From positions 162,174 through 226,173 of the forward strand of contig MSJH02000823.1 of the NCBI GenBank assembly GCA_001931875.2: a stretch of DNA of 64,000 nucleotides. Direction: 5' to 3'. A model generated the notes under the pieces. The model saw nothing but the letters and a program-made list of their open reading frames with translations. It was not told where the DNA came from and did not search any database. How positions within the stretch are numbered: the first letter of the stretch is position 1; the number at the start of each line of letters is the position of its first letter. This document shows, piece after piece, positions 1-11,804 of this stretch. A program made the translations under genes and the position numbers. The DNA is from Byssochlamys sp. IMV 00236 (Eukaryota; Ascomycota; Eurotiomycetes; Eurotiales; Thermoascaceae).

Positions 1-459
1 GTGATCAAAGCGTATGCTAATATAGAAGAAGAGGAAGAAGAGAAGTAAAATGCTAATATAAAAAATTCGTTTCGTCTTGTGATTAATTTCTTTTCTCTCC
101 TTCTGTTTTGCGCTCTATACTCCTGCCTTTTCGGTTTTCTTATGTGTATATGCATGATTATAAGGGTATAGAACAGAAGGAATACCAGGGGATACAGATA
201 GCCTTTTCCTTGTTTCTAGCAAGTAGTGAAAAAAGAACCTGCACGATTGGATTGGTGCAGGTCGAGAAAATAATATAACCGAAAGGAAACACACGACTTT
301 GGGGTATCCATACATAGCAACTCGCAAATAATTGGAAGAAAACAGAGCCAAATCCATATGCGCCGACCAATGCTAAGGTGTTGTACCATACAGACAGACG
401 CCCGACGAGGACCACTTCTCGTCTCATCTAGCCCGCACAGTAGATATGGAGCTGGGTGG
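1..459. other. 3' flank of the MIZ-finger gene, no gene seen
   Basis: This stretch lies downstream of the stop codon of the minus-strand MIZ gene. It is moderately AT-rich. The open frames in it are short, on the minus strand, overlap each other and show no family features. It probably holds the 3' UTR of the MIZ gene. Confidence 0.6.
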
Positions 460-3400
460 TTAGTCAAGCTCAATAATCTCGGCAGCTTTGGCAACTCGTG
501 GAGTGCCCCCGGTGCTCTCACTTTTGGACCTAAGAGGTGTCACATCGCCCATCTCCGAAAGCTTACGTTTCGCAGGGACTCTGGTTTCTATTTTGAGGTC
601 CTGATCAATCTTTGGCTGCCATGTTCCGTCTGCTTTGACGTGGATGGCCCTAGTCTCTTCCAACTTGCCACTACGCAGCAGCTCCGCTCGTACGTCAGCA
701 AGAAAGTTATCGATGATAAGATTCGATGGACGACAATCTCCTCCGCAGATGGGACACTTCCAGTTTTCCTTCATAGGATCGCTGCCGCTTTTGGAAACAC
801 GGGTACTGAGGAAGGCGTCGAGATCGAAGCATTCTTGGTGTTTGCAAGTTCTGCCGCGAGCCGGTACATCAAAGATCCGCGCCATAAATGGATCAACCAA
901 TTCGATAGCTATGTAGTCATTTACGACAGACAGCTCGTCGTCAGCAGTGCTGACCGAAAGCCGTTTCTGGATTTGAAGGCGTGACTCAGGTGCCGCAAGA
1001 GGCTGAACCAATTTCTTAGTGTGTTCCAGATCAGCTATCTCTAAGACCTCAACGGCTAGAGCATAGACCAGGTTACCGCGTTCCTCTGGACTCCGCAAGA
1101 AATGAAGCGTAAATTCATTGTTACCTTCTTTCAGGTTAGGCGTGATGTCCAGAGGTAGATCTTTGGCATGGTGCGCTTTTCGGCGAACGAACATTTCCTT
1201 GCCGTTGACATGAAGGTAAAAGACACTGGGCCATACAGATTCAGCAATAGCCCACGAGTTCTCACCGATGTCCTGTGATGAAGGAGCCACCTTAACACAG
1301 CGCAGGCGATACAGGCGATTGCCATTAGATAGTACCCTTGTCGCTCGCCGGCCATCTGGAAACCTTGTATCCTGGGGCAGTTTTCTAAAGGTATCATTGG
1401 ACACATCGAACGTGAATCGAAAGATGATTTCCGTCTGGCCTAGACAAGTTGGTTTGACGGCGAAAGAATGCAGGTACTGGAAGAGCTCTCCTTCCTCTTC
1501 TCCGTTAGGCCCTTGATGAACCAGTCTCCTGGCTGGATCTCGCAGGTGCAACTGATGAATAGAGGCGTAGAGAGGGCTAGGATGGGCACGAGGGGGCGGA
1601 AGAGCGCCTGGTGCCGGAAGCAGATGCCGATCGATAGGTCCTTGTCGCGGAGAAGGAAGAGCCGCAGCGGGCTGTCGCTGGACCATTTGCGTGGCCGGGT
1701 AATTCGGGATAAACCGGTTATCCATAGGACTAACGGCAGGTAAACTGGAGACCACAGGAACAGGTGCACTGGTTTGGATATGTGATGGAACACGACGAGG
1801 ACGGCCTCGTCCTCGTGAGGGTTGTGCGATCTGAGGTGTCCGTGTCATCTGTGATGGCATTTGCTGGCTCGGGACAATATATGCCGGTGGCATATAGTGA
1901 GGAGACTGGAACTGAGGCGAGTTCTGATATTGTCCTTGTGAGGCAACGCCCTGCTGTGGGAAGTAGGTAGGAGATAGGTCCTGAGGAATATGCTGGCCTG
2001 CTGGCATCTGAATAGGAGAGACAAGGTTATTGGGACCCAATCCAGTAGGATTGGCTGGCGCATTTGGTCTGCCGTGTGCAGGCGGCGCCTGGGACGGAGC
2101 AATACTTTGAGAATATGATTGTGAAGGGAGTTGCTGTATCGGCGGTGACTGGAGTGATGGTCGTACACTGTTCCTTGCTAGAGAAGTAGCATGGGCGGGG
2201 GCCGCAGGAACGGCTCCAGAAGCCATCTGCCCTGCTCGTTGTGTCGCTACCGGCGAATGACTTGGTGCTGGATGGATTTCATTTCTGGGAGCAAATTGTA
2301 CCCAGAGCGAGTGATATCCCCTAATAAGATCCTCGTTTTCCTTCTGCATATGCTCCGTGCTGACTGGATGTTGGGGATCTGCAAACCGACGCAGATAATA
2401 TTTTCGGTTGCGTTCAAAAAGTGACAGGAATTGCCGAAGACGATCATCATCTCTTGCCTGTAGATGGCGACGGCATATGGCTGTAAATATGACGCTCTGC
2501 AGCGTGGATGAGGTGATATGGAACTGCAGTACCAACTCATCGATAAGTGGAGGATATGAACGTCTTCTTATCTCTTGCTCAAAGGATACCCACTTCACAG
2601 ACAATAGTGATAGAGACTGTCCGATCTGCTGTAAAGTACCTCTATACTTCACATTTTGCAACATACGGGACATTGGGAATGGGAAGTTGACACACCACTT
2701 CAGGAAATCCCCGGAGAGTCGCCTATTGTCTAGGAGAAGCTGCTTGATGATTTCAAGCGCGGATGCTTGAGAGGTTGAAAAGCCAGTTAACCTGGCGAAT
2801 TCTGATAGCGCGAATGTATGGAGACAAAATACTTGATGCAGAGTTACGTAGAACAGGTCTTTTGATCGGCAGGCCTCCTGCAGAAGTCGTACCCGCGGCA
2901 ATTCCACTGATTCGGATAGAGAAAAAGTCCACGAGGCTTTCTCTAGCTGAGATAATGCACTCAAATAGCAATCCCAGAAATTGTCGTCTGAAGACGCTGA
3001 GGGAGAACTCGCACCAAACGTCTGGTTCTCCGCCAAGCCAACCGGGGACGGCGCCGTATGTGATACTGGCAAACGAGCAGTCTCGATCCTCGGCCGCTTA
3101 TCCCTGTGTACAGCCTGATGGGTCGATAGGCTAGCCATACTCTGAGGTTGAACAGAGCCGGACGCAGCCAAATCTGCTTCACAGGTGGCCGCGAAACTCT
3201 CTGTATTGCCCGCCTGACTTCCATTCACAGCAGAGACAGATTCGACCTGGCCTAGTCTGGATTGGAGCACCATCAACTCCGCTTCTCTATTGCCTCTCTC
3301 TGCGTCGACCACAACGGCAGGACTCGTGCGAGAACCATTGCTTGGTTCAGGCGACGGAAGGACTGAGATTTGGCCGACATCTCGGGCTGCGGAAGGAAGA

Positions 3401-3804
3401 CCACGGTCCGGTAGTGGTGGTTCAAAAGGAGGCGACTGTTTGATCGACACTGGGATGTTGGAGTGTTTCTGGACTGGAGTGATGGGAGAGATGGGCGTGC
3501 TGTCTGTCGTGATGGTGCTGCTGACGGTCTGTAGTGCGGCAGGACCATTGGACGGCCGTTGGGCATTTGCGGGCGTTGTGCTGGCGGGAGATGATATTTG
3601 TCCAGGCGCGCCCACAGGTCTATTCTGGCTGTTCACCTTGTTTCGCGTTGGCGTCGGTGGGTGGTGGTGAGGAGGAGCACCTCCTGACATCCAGGCCTTC
3701 CGCGTGCCACCTAGAAACTTGTTCAGCGTAGAGTTGGAAGTCTCAAAAGCCCGTCCTGCTGCTGTATTAAACGTCTGGCCATTCTGCTGTTCCCTTGAAC
3801 TCAT
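460..3804 (-). CDS. MIZ/SP-RING zinc finger protein (PIAS/Siz-like SUMO E3 candidate)
   Basis: A single-exon gene for 1114 residues. Near the C terminus (about 975-1035) is an SP-RING/MIZ finger: TCKHQECFDLDAF, then a ten-residue gap, then WKCPICGG. It carries the Cys/His ligands expected for this family. Upstream (about 745-930) is a PINIT-like beta-rich region containing FYLHVNGKEMFV. In PIAS/Siz proteins this pair binds Ubc9 and SUMO and gives SUMO E3 ligase activity in the nucleus. The N-terminal half is Ser/Pro/Gln-rich apart from a helical block at about 270-490. I see no SAP domain, which separates it from classical Siz1/PIAS. The C-terminal 70 residues are charged and include basic KRK stretches that could act in nuclear import. 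The start at 3804 is the first ATG of the frame and opens a typical disordered N terminus. The SUMO ligase role is inferred from domains only. Confidence 0.85.
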   Translation of the reverse strand: MSSREQQNGQTFNTAAGRAFETSNSTLNKFLGGTRKAWMSGGAPPHHHPPTPTRNKVNSQNRPVGAPGQISSPASTTPANAQRPSNGPAALQTVSSTITTDSTPISPITPVQKHSNIPVSIKQSPPFEPPLPDRGLPSAARDVGQISVLPSPEPSNGSRTSPAVVVDAERGNREAELMVLQSRLGQVESVSAVNGSQAGNTESFAATCEADLAASGSVQPQSMASLSTHQAVHRDKRPRIETARLPVSHTAPSPVGLAENQTFGASSPSASSDDNFWDCYLSALSQLEKASWTFSLSESVELPRVRLLQEACRSKDLFYVTLHQVFCLHTFALSEFARLTGFSTSQASALEIIKQLLLDNRRLSGDFLKWCVNFPFPMSRMLQNVKYRGTLQQIGQSLSLLSVKWVSFEQEIRRRSYPPLIDELVLQFHITSSTLQSVIFTAICRRHLQARDDDRLRQFLSLFERNRKYYLRRFADPQHPVSTEHMQKENEDLIRGYHSLWVQFAPRNEIHPAPSHSPVATQRAGQMASGAVPAAPAHATSLARNSVRPSLQSPPIQQLPSQSYSQSIAPSQAPPAHGRPNAPANPTGLGPNNLVSPIQMPAGQHIPQDLSPTYFPQQGVASQGQYQNSPQFQSPHYMPPAYIVPSQQMPSQMTRTPQIAQPSRGRGRPRRVPSHIQTSAPVPVVSSLPAVSPMDNRFIPNYPATQMVQRQPAAALPSPRQGPIDRHLLPAPGALPPPRAHPSPLYASIHQLHLRDPARRLVHQGPNGEEEGELFQYLHSFAVKPTCLGQTEIIFRFTFDVSNDTFRKLPQDTRFPDGRRATRVLSNGNRLYRLRCVKVAPSSQDIGENSWAIAESVWPSVFYLHVNGKEMFVRRKAHHAKDLPLDITPNLKEGNNEFTLHFLRSPEERGNLVYALAVEVLEIADLEHTKKLVQPLAAPESRLQIQKRLSVSTADDELSVVNDYIAIELVDPFMARIFDVPARGRTCKHQECFDLDAFLSTRVSKSGSDPMKENWKCPICGGDCRPSNLIIDNFLADVRAELLRSGKLEETRAIHVKADGTWQPKIDQDLKIETRVPAKRKLSEMGDVTPLRSKSESTGGTPRVAKAAEIIELD

Positions 3805-6025
3805 TATGAAGATTGTACATGGTAGAATCGCCCAGCAGTGGAGGCGATCACCGTGGAAATTGATGGTCTTGTGAGGAGTGAGTGGCGCAGAATTCGAGAT
3901 CGAAGCCGATTAATTCTATGACCGCCGTGGTGCGGTGTCTTGGGGAGAAGAGCAGAAAGTGAGGGCACGGTGAAATTCAACCAAAAGGATCGAGCCCTGG
4001 CCAAATCGCAAAGAACGGTGAATGAAGCTGTCAAACGAAAGTGCAGATCCTCCAGGCGGTGGGCAAGCAGTAGTGGGTGAAGCGCTTGGTTCAGGAACTG
4101 CTTCAACACGCCAAGTTAGACGACAACTTGGATGGGACGCTCGACGGCTCCACTGTGGACGGAGCGATACAGCAGCTTCAGACAGTTCCTTTGGGTGATT
4201 TTCCGGATCATTGCATGTTACATGAGGGCTAATAATAATAAAAGGACAAACGCTGGGATGTCTGTTGATTTTCTTTCTACCATAGACCCCAGGCTGCGGT
4301 GGGGAGAACGACCGTTGGGCGGCATCTCTTATGGTTGGCATATCATCGTCCTAAAATAAAGACGAACGCCGGACAGCTGTCTCTGCCTACGCGATTGGCT
4401 CCAGGTTAGCGCTGGACGACGGCGCAAAACGCTGGAAGAAGCCGTAATGGATGACAAGCATGGGAGGGGTAGTTAAGTGTGTTCTAAAAGCGAGAAGCGT
4501 CTATTCTTACGTCTACTGACGCGTTGTTTCGAGGAGAAAAGGGGGGTAGGACAGGATAGAGCAGAGCAGAGCATAGCATAGGATGGAAAAAAGATAACTT
4601 AGGAGAGGCGAAATTAAAGTATGTGGGATAGATATCAGAGAATGCTGCTCCTCTACCAGTACGCTAGTTATACTCACCGTCTTAAGACAGCCTAGAGTAG
4701 CCACCATGATCCTTATCATCACTGCTAAGAGTCTATGGTATAGGAGTCATAACTGTCAGATACAGTATTGTTATATTTATTATATTTATTATTATTATTA
4801 TTATAAGTCGATGAATTATCATTCTCGCCTCTCTCGTTCCGGCTCCGTCGAATTAATGGTCGATCGCCTCTCGATCCAATTCCAGGCCTTTTTGCCGCCG
4901 CACTCGGTGGGCCAACAACTTGCAAGCCTCCGGCAACTATCGATCTGCTAGCATTTTGCGCTCGTCGAGAGAAAATCCATCCCCCAAGCAGTTCTGCTCA
5001 TCCTTGGCGATCTTCCAAGCCCCTGGCGATTAGGACGTCTGAGCTTCGACTGTTTGGCACTGACCACGTTCGCAGAGTCAAGCCTCCGTCTGCTTCCGTC
5101 ACATCGTCAACTTCGTCAGATTCCTCAGCCTCGGTCTCGATCGCAGTCCACGGTCTCGTCACCCCAGCAAGCTGTCCTTCTGCTGTGGACTGTTGGCTGT
5201 CGACTCTTGTGCAGGGCTAGTCAGGGCCAGGAACATCATATTTATTTATTTACTTAATGTCTCCCGGTCACATTGTTACTATCATTGTTGCGACTCAACG
5301 GCAAACACGACATTGTGACATATAACTAATACTCACCTAGTAACTTAACGCGCCACGCCCCGATCGCACGTGTGAACTCCTGATCTTTCCCCCCTCTCTC
5401 GCCAGAGACGAGCGTCCATCCGGTGTTTTGTGCTATCCCCCGCCACCAGGACCCGGCGACACGCCCGCGCTCGTTTCAGCAGCCTCTCCTTTGTTGTATT
5501 TTTATTTCGTGTTGTCGTTGCTGCTTTCTCATTCGGACTCTCGACTCCCCTGCGTGTTGCGACGGGGCCACGACAGCGTCCAGCAAAGCGCCTCATCATC
5601 TAAGCGATATCTATCGTCGGAGAGGGCCTCACCCCGGCGGACCCCTTGAACCCCCGGTCCACCATCCTGTCCAGCGCATACGCTCTATATAATTATTCTA
5701 ATCTTGCTGTTACCTTCTGTTCGTCCCTTCGGTTGCTTCATCTGTCCCGGAGAACAAGATTGACAGCAGACGGGTCTCGCCTCTCGTCCCGCGTTCTGGC
5801 CCTTCCATTACTGGTGGCTTATCCACAATAATCGGCAAACCGCTTTGGAACAGAACGAAACATCGCCCGGGTTTGTCTACAAACGCCCCCGAAAATTCTT
5901 GAAAGGGCCGGGTTCTTTGCTCCATGTCCCGCATCATCCGTCCCATTCGATCATTGCAGCGGTGCGCTTTGACGGTCGACTTCACGGATTAAGGGCCTTT
6001 GTCGCAGGGATCTATACTATCAATA
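3805..6025. other. Long divergent intergenic region between the MIZ gene and the Boi-like gene
   Basis: About 2.2 kb separate two divergent genes. I see no conserved coding sequence: the open frames are below about 140 codons, overlap on both strands and lack family motifs. An ATT microsatellite lies near 4770-4805. The part from about 5350 to 6025 is rich in pyrimidine runs, as expected for promoter and 5' leader of the SH3-SAM-PH gene. Confidence 0.6.
4770..4805. repeat. ATT trinucleotide microsatellite
   Basis: A run of TTATATTTATT units grading into pure ATT repeats. It is a simple sequence repeat in the promoter region between two divergent genes. Confidence 0.85.
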
Positions 6026-9000
6026 ATGGCTCAAATGGAACCACCGCGTGGGGTACGCCCTGGAGACCTGTTGCTTGTTGTTCGTAAGTCTGCCTTGGGC
6101 GCTGCGACTCCCCGCTCGTGGCGCATCTTACGCTGCTTCGCAACTGTGCACTTTCCTGTTGCTTTCGTCGTCCTGAATGTACTGACATATGCTGTTGCCT
6201 AGATGACTTCGATGCGCGGGGAGCGGACGAACTCACTTTGCGTCGTGGCGACAAGGTCGAACTGGTGGAGCTAGATGAAGGGTTTGGGGATGGATGGTAT
6301 CTTGGGAAGCACATGGCGAATGGCACAACGGGCCTTTTCCCTGGAAGTGAGTTCTCTTCAGTGCTAAGAGCGATGACTGGCAGCTAATGTGTCATAGTCT
6401 ACACAACCCCGGCACCGAAGATAAGCATCCGCAAGGTCATGACTGAGCCTGCTCCATCTATCATTTCCACTGCAGACAGTACAGAAGACGCAAGCCCGAG
6501 CTCGACTGTGGGCACTGCAGACGATGAAGAAAGCCGCCCGGGGTCTGGCAATGCAGATATGACTCCTCAGGGGTCCCGACACGCGAGTACTTCAGGGATA
6601 CTGGCCTCCTCTCTGGAGTTCCCCGCGGCTGCTCAATCCCCAAAGCAATCAAAAAGATCCAGCTCTTCTCCACTGCCGTCCACGAATTCTCTAGCCGTCG
6701 GAATCCAGAGGACGATCAGGGATTCGCTGCATAGCCCATTCAACGGAGAGGACAGTCCTGTGATGAACGAAACGTTGAGTGTGATCGACGAGCATATAAC
6801 CGACCTCAGTACGCCTCGCCATAGTGTTGCTGGCCAGGAGCTGAAACCCGTCAACGATTCTGGAAGCGAATACAGCAGCCACATCGGCCACCGGCTATCT
6901 TATATCCACGGCCATGAGACCGATGAGGAAGAGGAAAGTCAGCCTACTGAGGAACAGGTGCGAAAATGGAGCCACATCGAAACTGCTAAGCAGCTACGGA
7001 ATATTGGTGTCGAGCAGAAGCACTGTGATATTTTCCAAGAACAGGAGATCACCGGTGATGTCTTGTTGGAAATGGACCAAGAGTTCTTGTTTATGAAGGA
7101 GTTCGACTTCGGTGTTATGGGCAGACGACTAAAGACATGGCACAAAATCAAAGCCTTCCAGGAAGAGATCAAGGGATTCGGACAGCCTCGAGGGTCAGTG
7201 TCGAGCTACTCCGGCCGCGATGCCTCTCCCGAACGCGCCATGAGTCGGGCAGGCAATGGAACTTTCCTCCCACGCATTCCTAGTTTGTCTGAGAAAACCT
7301 CAAGCTACCATCAAGCGCGAAGTTCCACCCCCGTGCAGTCGAGACAGAGCCAGCGGAGCAATCCGCCATCTCCGTTGACGTCCTTTGCGAGACCGTCCGC
7401 AGCGTCGATTCGGGATATCAACCACATCCGCCGTCACTCCTCAATCGACACGACAGGATCCCCTGTGTTTCAGGATCAGCCACATCGTAAACAACCTTCT
7501 TTCGACCGGGGCTGGACAATGTCGACGGCCGCACAAGGACTCTCCCGTCCGGGAACCTCCGTCGGCCCATCAAATGAGAAACAGCCTCCGCAGGCTCTTC
7601 ATGGCGCGGATTCGCGAGAATTCGATTCTGGGATCTCGATTGCTGCCCGTTTCGACGAGCTAGACCGCGGATACTTTTCTGGAGGTGAAGTTGAATCGCG
7701 CAGAGGCCGTAGAGTCTTGCAGAAGCGAGGGTCGATGGTGGAGAGCATCGCTCATTCCCGGAAATCCAGCTATAATGAAGAATCCCTTCGGAAGAGCCCG
7801 ATGAACAAGCGACATTCTCGTTTCAGTAGCGCAGAGTCGATCAGGGATATGCTACATGTTTCCTCGGCTGCCAAAGTTTATCACAGTGGCTCCATCAAAG
7901 GTCGCTTCAGGAGCTCGAGCGGTCGCTTTTCTGAAAAACAGAGCCAAAGCTCCAACTCGACCACTCCCATTGTGACTAACCTGGCAGAGAAGCCGGCTCC
8001 CAGTTCTGGATTCTTCTCTGCGTTCTCTCCTCTATCGGGTAGAACCGACGGCGACAACTCCAGCCGCTCTTCTTCTTCTATGCCGTTTCAACAGATCAAG
8101 GGTGTCGGGCCTAAGTTCCGTCGTGCTGTAGGCCTTCGCGCAGCATCGGACGCCTCAACAAGTAACGGAAAGACTCCAAATATTCCCGATACGCCAACGT
8201 CTCCGGTCAAGGAATCGAGCCTGTCAACCGCAAGAACGGGATCAACGACCCCGTCTGCAACGTCCAAGAGTTCTGAGCGCCAGAGCACTGACGGTTCTGG
8301 CAAGACAGGCGATGCCCTCCTCATACCTCGACCAAGAACCTCGACCAAGGCCGCACCTAAGTCGAAGAAGGACACAAGCGCTTACATACGTGGACTTGAA
8401 AAGAAGACGCCCCAGGAGCAGATGTTGAATTGTGAGTTTAGCGGGTGGATGAAGAAGAAGTCGTCCCATCTGATGACTACGTGGAAGCCGCGTCTCTTTG
8501 TCTTGCGCGGCCGTCGCCTCTCTTATTACTACTCAGAGGATGATACGGAGGAACGGGGGCTCATTGACATCACGGGTCACCGTGTTCTCCGTGCAGATTC
8601 AGAACCACTTACTGCGCTCCATGCGACTATTACCGGTGCGAACGCATCTCCGGTTCCGGGAACTGGCTCCGGCTCTGTCGACCTGGGTGTGTCCGACCAA
8701 GCAAGTTCTTCCGACATCACATCTCGCTCCAAGTTAGGAGCTGATGGCCCCTTCATCTTCAAATTGGTGCCGCCGAAGATGTCCCGCTCTGTGCAGTTCA
8801 CCAAGCCTGCAATCCATTATTTCCAGGTGGATAGCATCAAGCAGGGGCGATTGTGGATGGCTGCCTTGATGAAAGCAACCATCGAACGAGACCCGAATTT
8901 GCCGGTTGAAATGACAAACAAGCAAAAGACCATCAGTCTGAAGCAAGCTCGTCTCTTGAACCAGCGTCCTCCGCTGCCCGGGCTGACTGAGCAAGGAAAG

Positions 9001-9219
9001 GAAACTGCTAAGGAAACTACCGATTCTTCTAAGGATGAAGACAAAGGGTTGATGATACACGGTCTCAGTTTTGAGAAGTCTCTGGACGGTGAGAAAAGCG
9101 ATGGCGAGAAACCACAGTTTAGCAGTCTTGCGAAAATCGATACCGGTCCCAGTTCCCTGCTTCCAGAATCCCTTGCCGAGTCGACGACATCAGAGCAGCG
9201 CTCGGAGACAAATTACTAA
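6026..9219 (+). CDS. Boi1/Boi2-type cell polarity scaffold: SH3, SAM and PH domains
   Basis: Three exons: 6026-6083, 6203-6346 and 6398-9219; they join to 1008 codons in one frame. The SH3 domain spans exons 1 to 3 (about residues 18-70, with DFDARGADEL and DGWYLGKH). A SAM domain follows (about 254-325, with KQLRNIG and LLEMDQEFL) and a C-terminal PH domain (about 743-900, with GWMKKKSSHLMTTWKPRLF and a closing LWMAALMKA helix). The linker is Ser-rich with PxxP pieces. This order is that of yeast Boi1/Boi2. Those proteins bind Bem1, Cdc42 and phosphoinositides at the growing tip and help exocyst-mediated secretion; in a hypha this would be tip growth and septation. The exon 1 ATG is preferred because it completes the SH3 start. 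Introns have CTAAT-type branch points and GTAAGT/GTGAGT donors. Role inferred from domain order. Confidence 0.9.
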
Positions 9220-9923
9220 TTTCTATTCTTCTTGACGGCCTTCAGCGCTTTGCTGGAACGTCTTTCGAATTCCTGAACCATATTTTCCGCATTTGCGGCC
9301 GGTCTTACGCCCCTTTTATTACACCCTTGGAAACGTCGGAATAACTAGTTACAAAGGCGTTCTACGAGATATACCCTTCATTTGGAGGTCGCTGTGGCGA
9401 CTTTCTATTTTCTTCGGTTCTTATGACATGATCAAATATAATCTTTGGAGGAAGGCACATTATATAGCTCCATTACTGGCGAATGGAAGGAGATTGTTTA
9501 ACGGACACTCCCCTTGGTTAGACACAGGGAAACATGACGCATACGTATAGCTCGATTATTTAATGCCATATTGTAATTCCTGTTCTCAAGGGAAAAAATC
9601 AAAAAACAACATCAGTATTCCTATTGTAGCCGAATTCGAGATTGAGCATTCTCAAGTAATAGACTCTTCTTCATCGTGTTCGTGGAATCCATCCATTTGC
9701 TCGGCAAGCCGAATCCTCGGTATTCGGCTCGCAGTCTGTCGTTGGGACGGCATAATTACTTACCAGAAACCCTTTGCTTCCCCTTTTCTAAACTTCGCGC
9801 TGATTACCACCGGCAGCATCTGCACCTCTGGCCTCCATCCGCTCCTTTGTCGTCTTTCTTTTCGTCAGTGATGGGACTCTTCAATGTTCAAATTCGTGCC
9901 TCGTTAACCACATTCCTTTCTCT
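9220..9923. other. Intergenic: 3' UTR of the Boi-like gene and promoter of ted1
   Basis: About 0.7 kb between two genes on the plus strand. It is AT-rich in the middle (9540-9670). Only short frames without motifs are present. No RNA gene was recognised. Confidence 0.55.
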
Positions 9924-11804
9924 ATGTTTCTCCGCACCCTCCTGTCCCGGGTCCTCGTCATTCTGCTACCGCTATCAATAGCGTCCACCATATACCTCTA
10001 CCTTTACCCAATATTTCATGGCTGCGCGTTTCCACTCCCCAGTCGCGACGCGCGACAGTCTTCGCTCTGGTCGAATGGCTTCGTGAACACACTCCTGCAG
10101 CATATCGTGCCCGATCACGCGACAACTGAGGCACCCGCTGTGTTTCGTCTACTAGTCCTCGCGGACCCCCAACTCGAAGGCGACAGTTCGTTACCAAGTC
10201 CAGAAGATGAATTCGTACCGCGCCTCATACGACATTGGGATACTATCAAGGAAACAGCAGTGGGAAATGTGTCATTAGACCCAGAGTCGGAATCGGACCC
10301 GGTGACCGTGATTGAAGCGGTTCAATCTGCATTACGCACGATTATCTGGGAGGATATACCAGATTCGTTGCGCGCCGCGAGGAAACGTCTAGATCTCTTT
10401 GGAAACGATTATTACCTCGCGCATATCTACCGGACGCTGCATTGGTGGAGTCGTCCGACGCACGTCACGGTTCTTGGAGATCTGATCGGAAGCCAATGGG
10501 TGACGGATGAAGAGTTTGAGATGCGCGGATGGAGATATTGGAATCGAGTCTTTGCCGGTGGGGAGAGGGTCGATGATGAAATTACAATCACGGGCCAGAA
10601 GGGATATAATAATGATAAGAATAACCTACAGGAGGCAGCAGCAGAAGAAGGACAGCAGCAACAACAACAACAACCGCAATTGGAGACTTTAGAGAGGTAT
10701 AATTCGAGCTGGGAGCGCAAGATCATCAACATTGCTGGGAATCACGATATCGGATATGCTGGAGATGTGAGCGAAGCGCGACTTGAGCGATTTGAGCGCG
10801 TCTTCGGTCGTGCCAACTGGGACATACGATTCCAGCACCCACTCGACGGTGTAGATGCTATTACTACAAATCATTCCTCCACGACGACGAAAATACCTAC
10901 ACTGCACATTATCAACTTGAACGATCTCACCTTGGACGTGCCGGCGTTGTCGCAGGAGATCCAAAGCCAAAGTTATGATTATATCAACGATGTCATCTCA
11001 CACCGTTCATACCCAGTCGGAGACGAGAGTTCATTTACTCTCCTTCTGACACATGTCCCATTGCATAAAAGGGAAGGTATATGCACCGACGCGCCGTATT
11101 TCTCTTTCCACGAGTCCGACGACGAAGACGGAGACGACGGTGTCCCGCGATACAGGGAAGGCGGGCTGAAGGAGCAGAATCATCTCAGCGATCACGCCAG
11201 CGCCAGCGCCATTCTCCAAGGCATCTTCGGGATGAGCGGTGATAGTAACGTCCCTGCCGGGGGCCGAGGACGCAATGGGGTAATCTTAAATGGCCATGAC
11301 CACACTGGATGTGACGTGGTTCATTTCGTGAATCGATCCATTGAGATAGATACCAAGGCCGACGAAGGAGAAGAGGAAGGAGAAGAATCAACCGCCTCGA
11401 CTCTATCCTGGAAGTGGGACGCTATACGATATGAGAAGTCTGCCAGTATTCTCGAAGACCAGGAAACTCCATCCGTGCGCGAAGTGACGCTCCGCGCCAT
11501 GATGGGTGAATATGGCGGTAATGCAGGTCTGCTCTCGGTATGGTTTGATTTCGATCCCGCGGTCAATGAATGGAAGTACGATATCGTTATGTGCAAAGCT
11601 GGCGTACAGCACATCTGGTGGGCAGTCCATGGCGTTGGGATTGCAACTTTGGTCATTCTGTTCATTTGGATGCTACTCGGCCTCATTGAGGGTATGTTGC
11701 CTGCTCGTTCAGACCAGAAAGCCAAGAGCCAGACTGCTATGAACGATGCAAAACATGTACAAGATGGGTCACTGAAATGCGTGCAAGAGGGGAAAAGGAA
11801 ATGA
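9924..11804 (+). CDS. ted1: Ted1/Cdc1-family calcineurin-like metallophosphoesterase
   Basis: A single-exon gene for 626 residues. Metallophosphoesterase motifs occur in order: LADPQLEG (about 78), LGDLIGSQW (about 181), GNHDIGYAGD (about 271), LLLTHVPLH (about 371) and NGHDHTG (about 455). An N-terminal hydrophobic segment (about 8-28) and one near residues 565-590 (VGIATLVILFIWMLLGL) give a luminal catalytic domain between two membrane anchors. Yeast Ted1 and Cdc1 sit in the ER/Golgi and remove ethanolamine phosphate from GPI-anchor mannoses, helping GPI proteins leave the ER. The GSQW sequence after the second motif resembles Ted1 more than Cdc1, from memory. A poly-Gln stretch at about residues 238-244 (QQQQQQQ) lies in a species-variable insert between motifs two and three. 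Transcription converges with the uL14 gene. Confidence 0.85.
   Translation: MFLRTLLSRVLVILLPLSIASTIYLYLYPIFHGCAFPLPSRDARQSSLWSNGFVNTLLQHIVPDHATTEAPAVFRLLVLADPQLEGDSSLPSPEDEFVPRLIRHWDTIKETAVGNVSLDPESESDPVTVIEAVQSALRTIIWEDIPDSLRAARKRLDLFGNDYYLAHIYRTLHWWSRPTHVTVLGDLIGSQWVTDEEFEMRGWRYWNRVFAGGERVDDEITITGQKGYNNDKNNLQEAAAEEGQQQQQQQPQLETLERYNSSWERKIINIAGNHDIGYAGDVSEARLERFERVFGRANWDIRFQHPLDGVDAITTNHSSTTTKIPTLHIINLNDLTLDVPALSQEIQSQSYDYINDVISHRSYPVGDESSFTLLLTHVPLHKREGICTDAPYFSFHESDDEDGDDGVPRYREGGLKEQNHLSDHASASAILQGIFGMSGDSNVPAGGRGRNGVILNGHDHTGCDVVHFVNRSIEIDTKADEGEEEGEESTASTLSWKWDAIRYEKSASILEDQETPSVREVTLRAMMGEYGGNAGLLSVWFDFDPAVNEWKYDIVMCKAGVQHIWWAVHGVGIATLVILFIWMLLGLIEGMLPARSDQKAKSQTAMNDAKHVQDGSLKCVQEGKRK

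Noticed and set aside
358..984. 208-codon plus-strand frame opposite the MIZ gene
   Set aside because: It is the complement of the MIZ finger coding sequence, a shadow frame.
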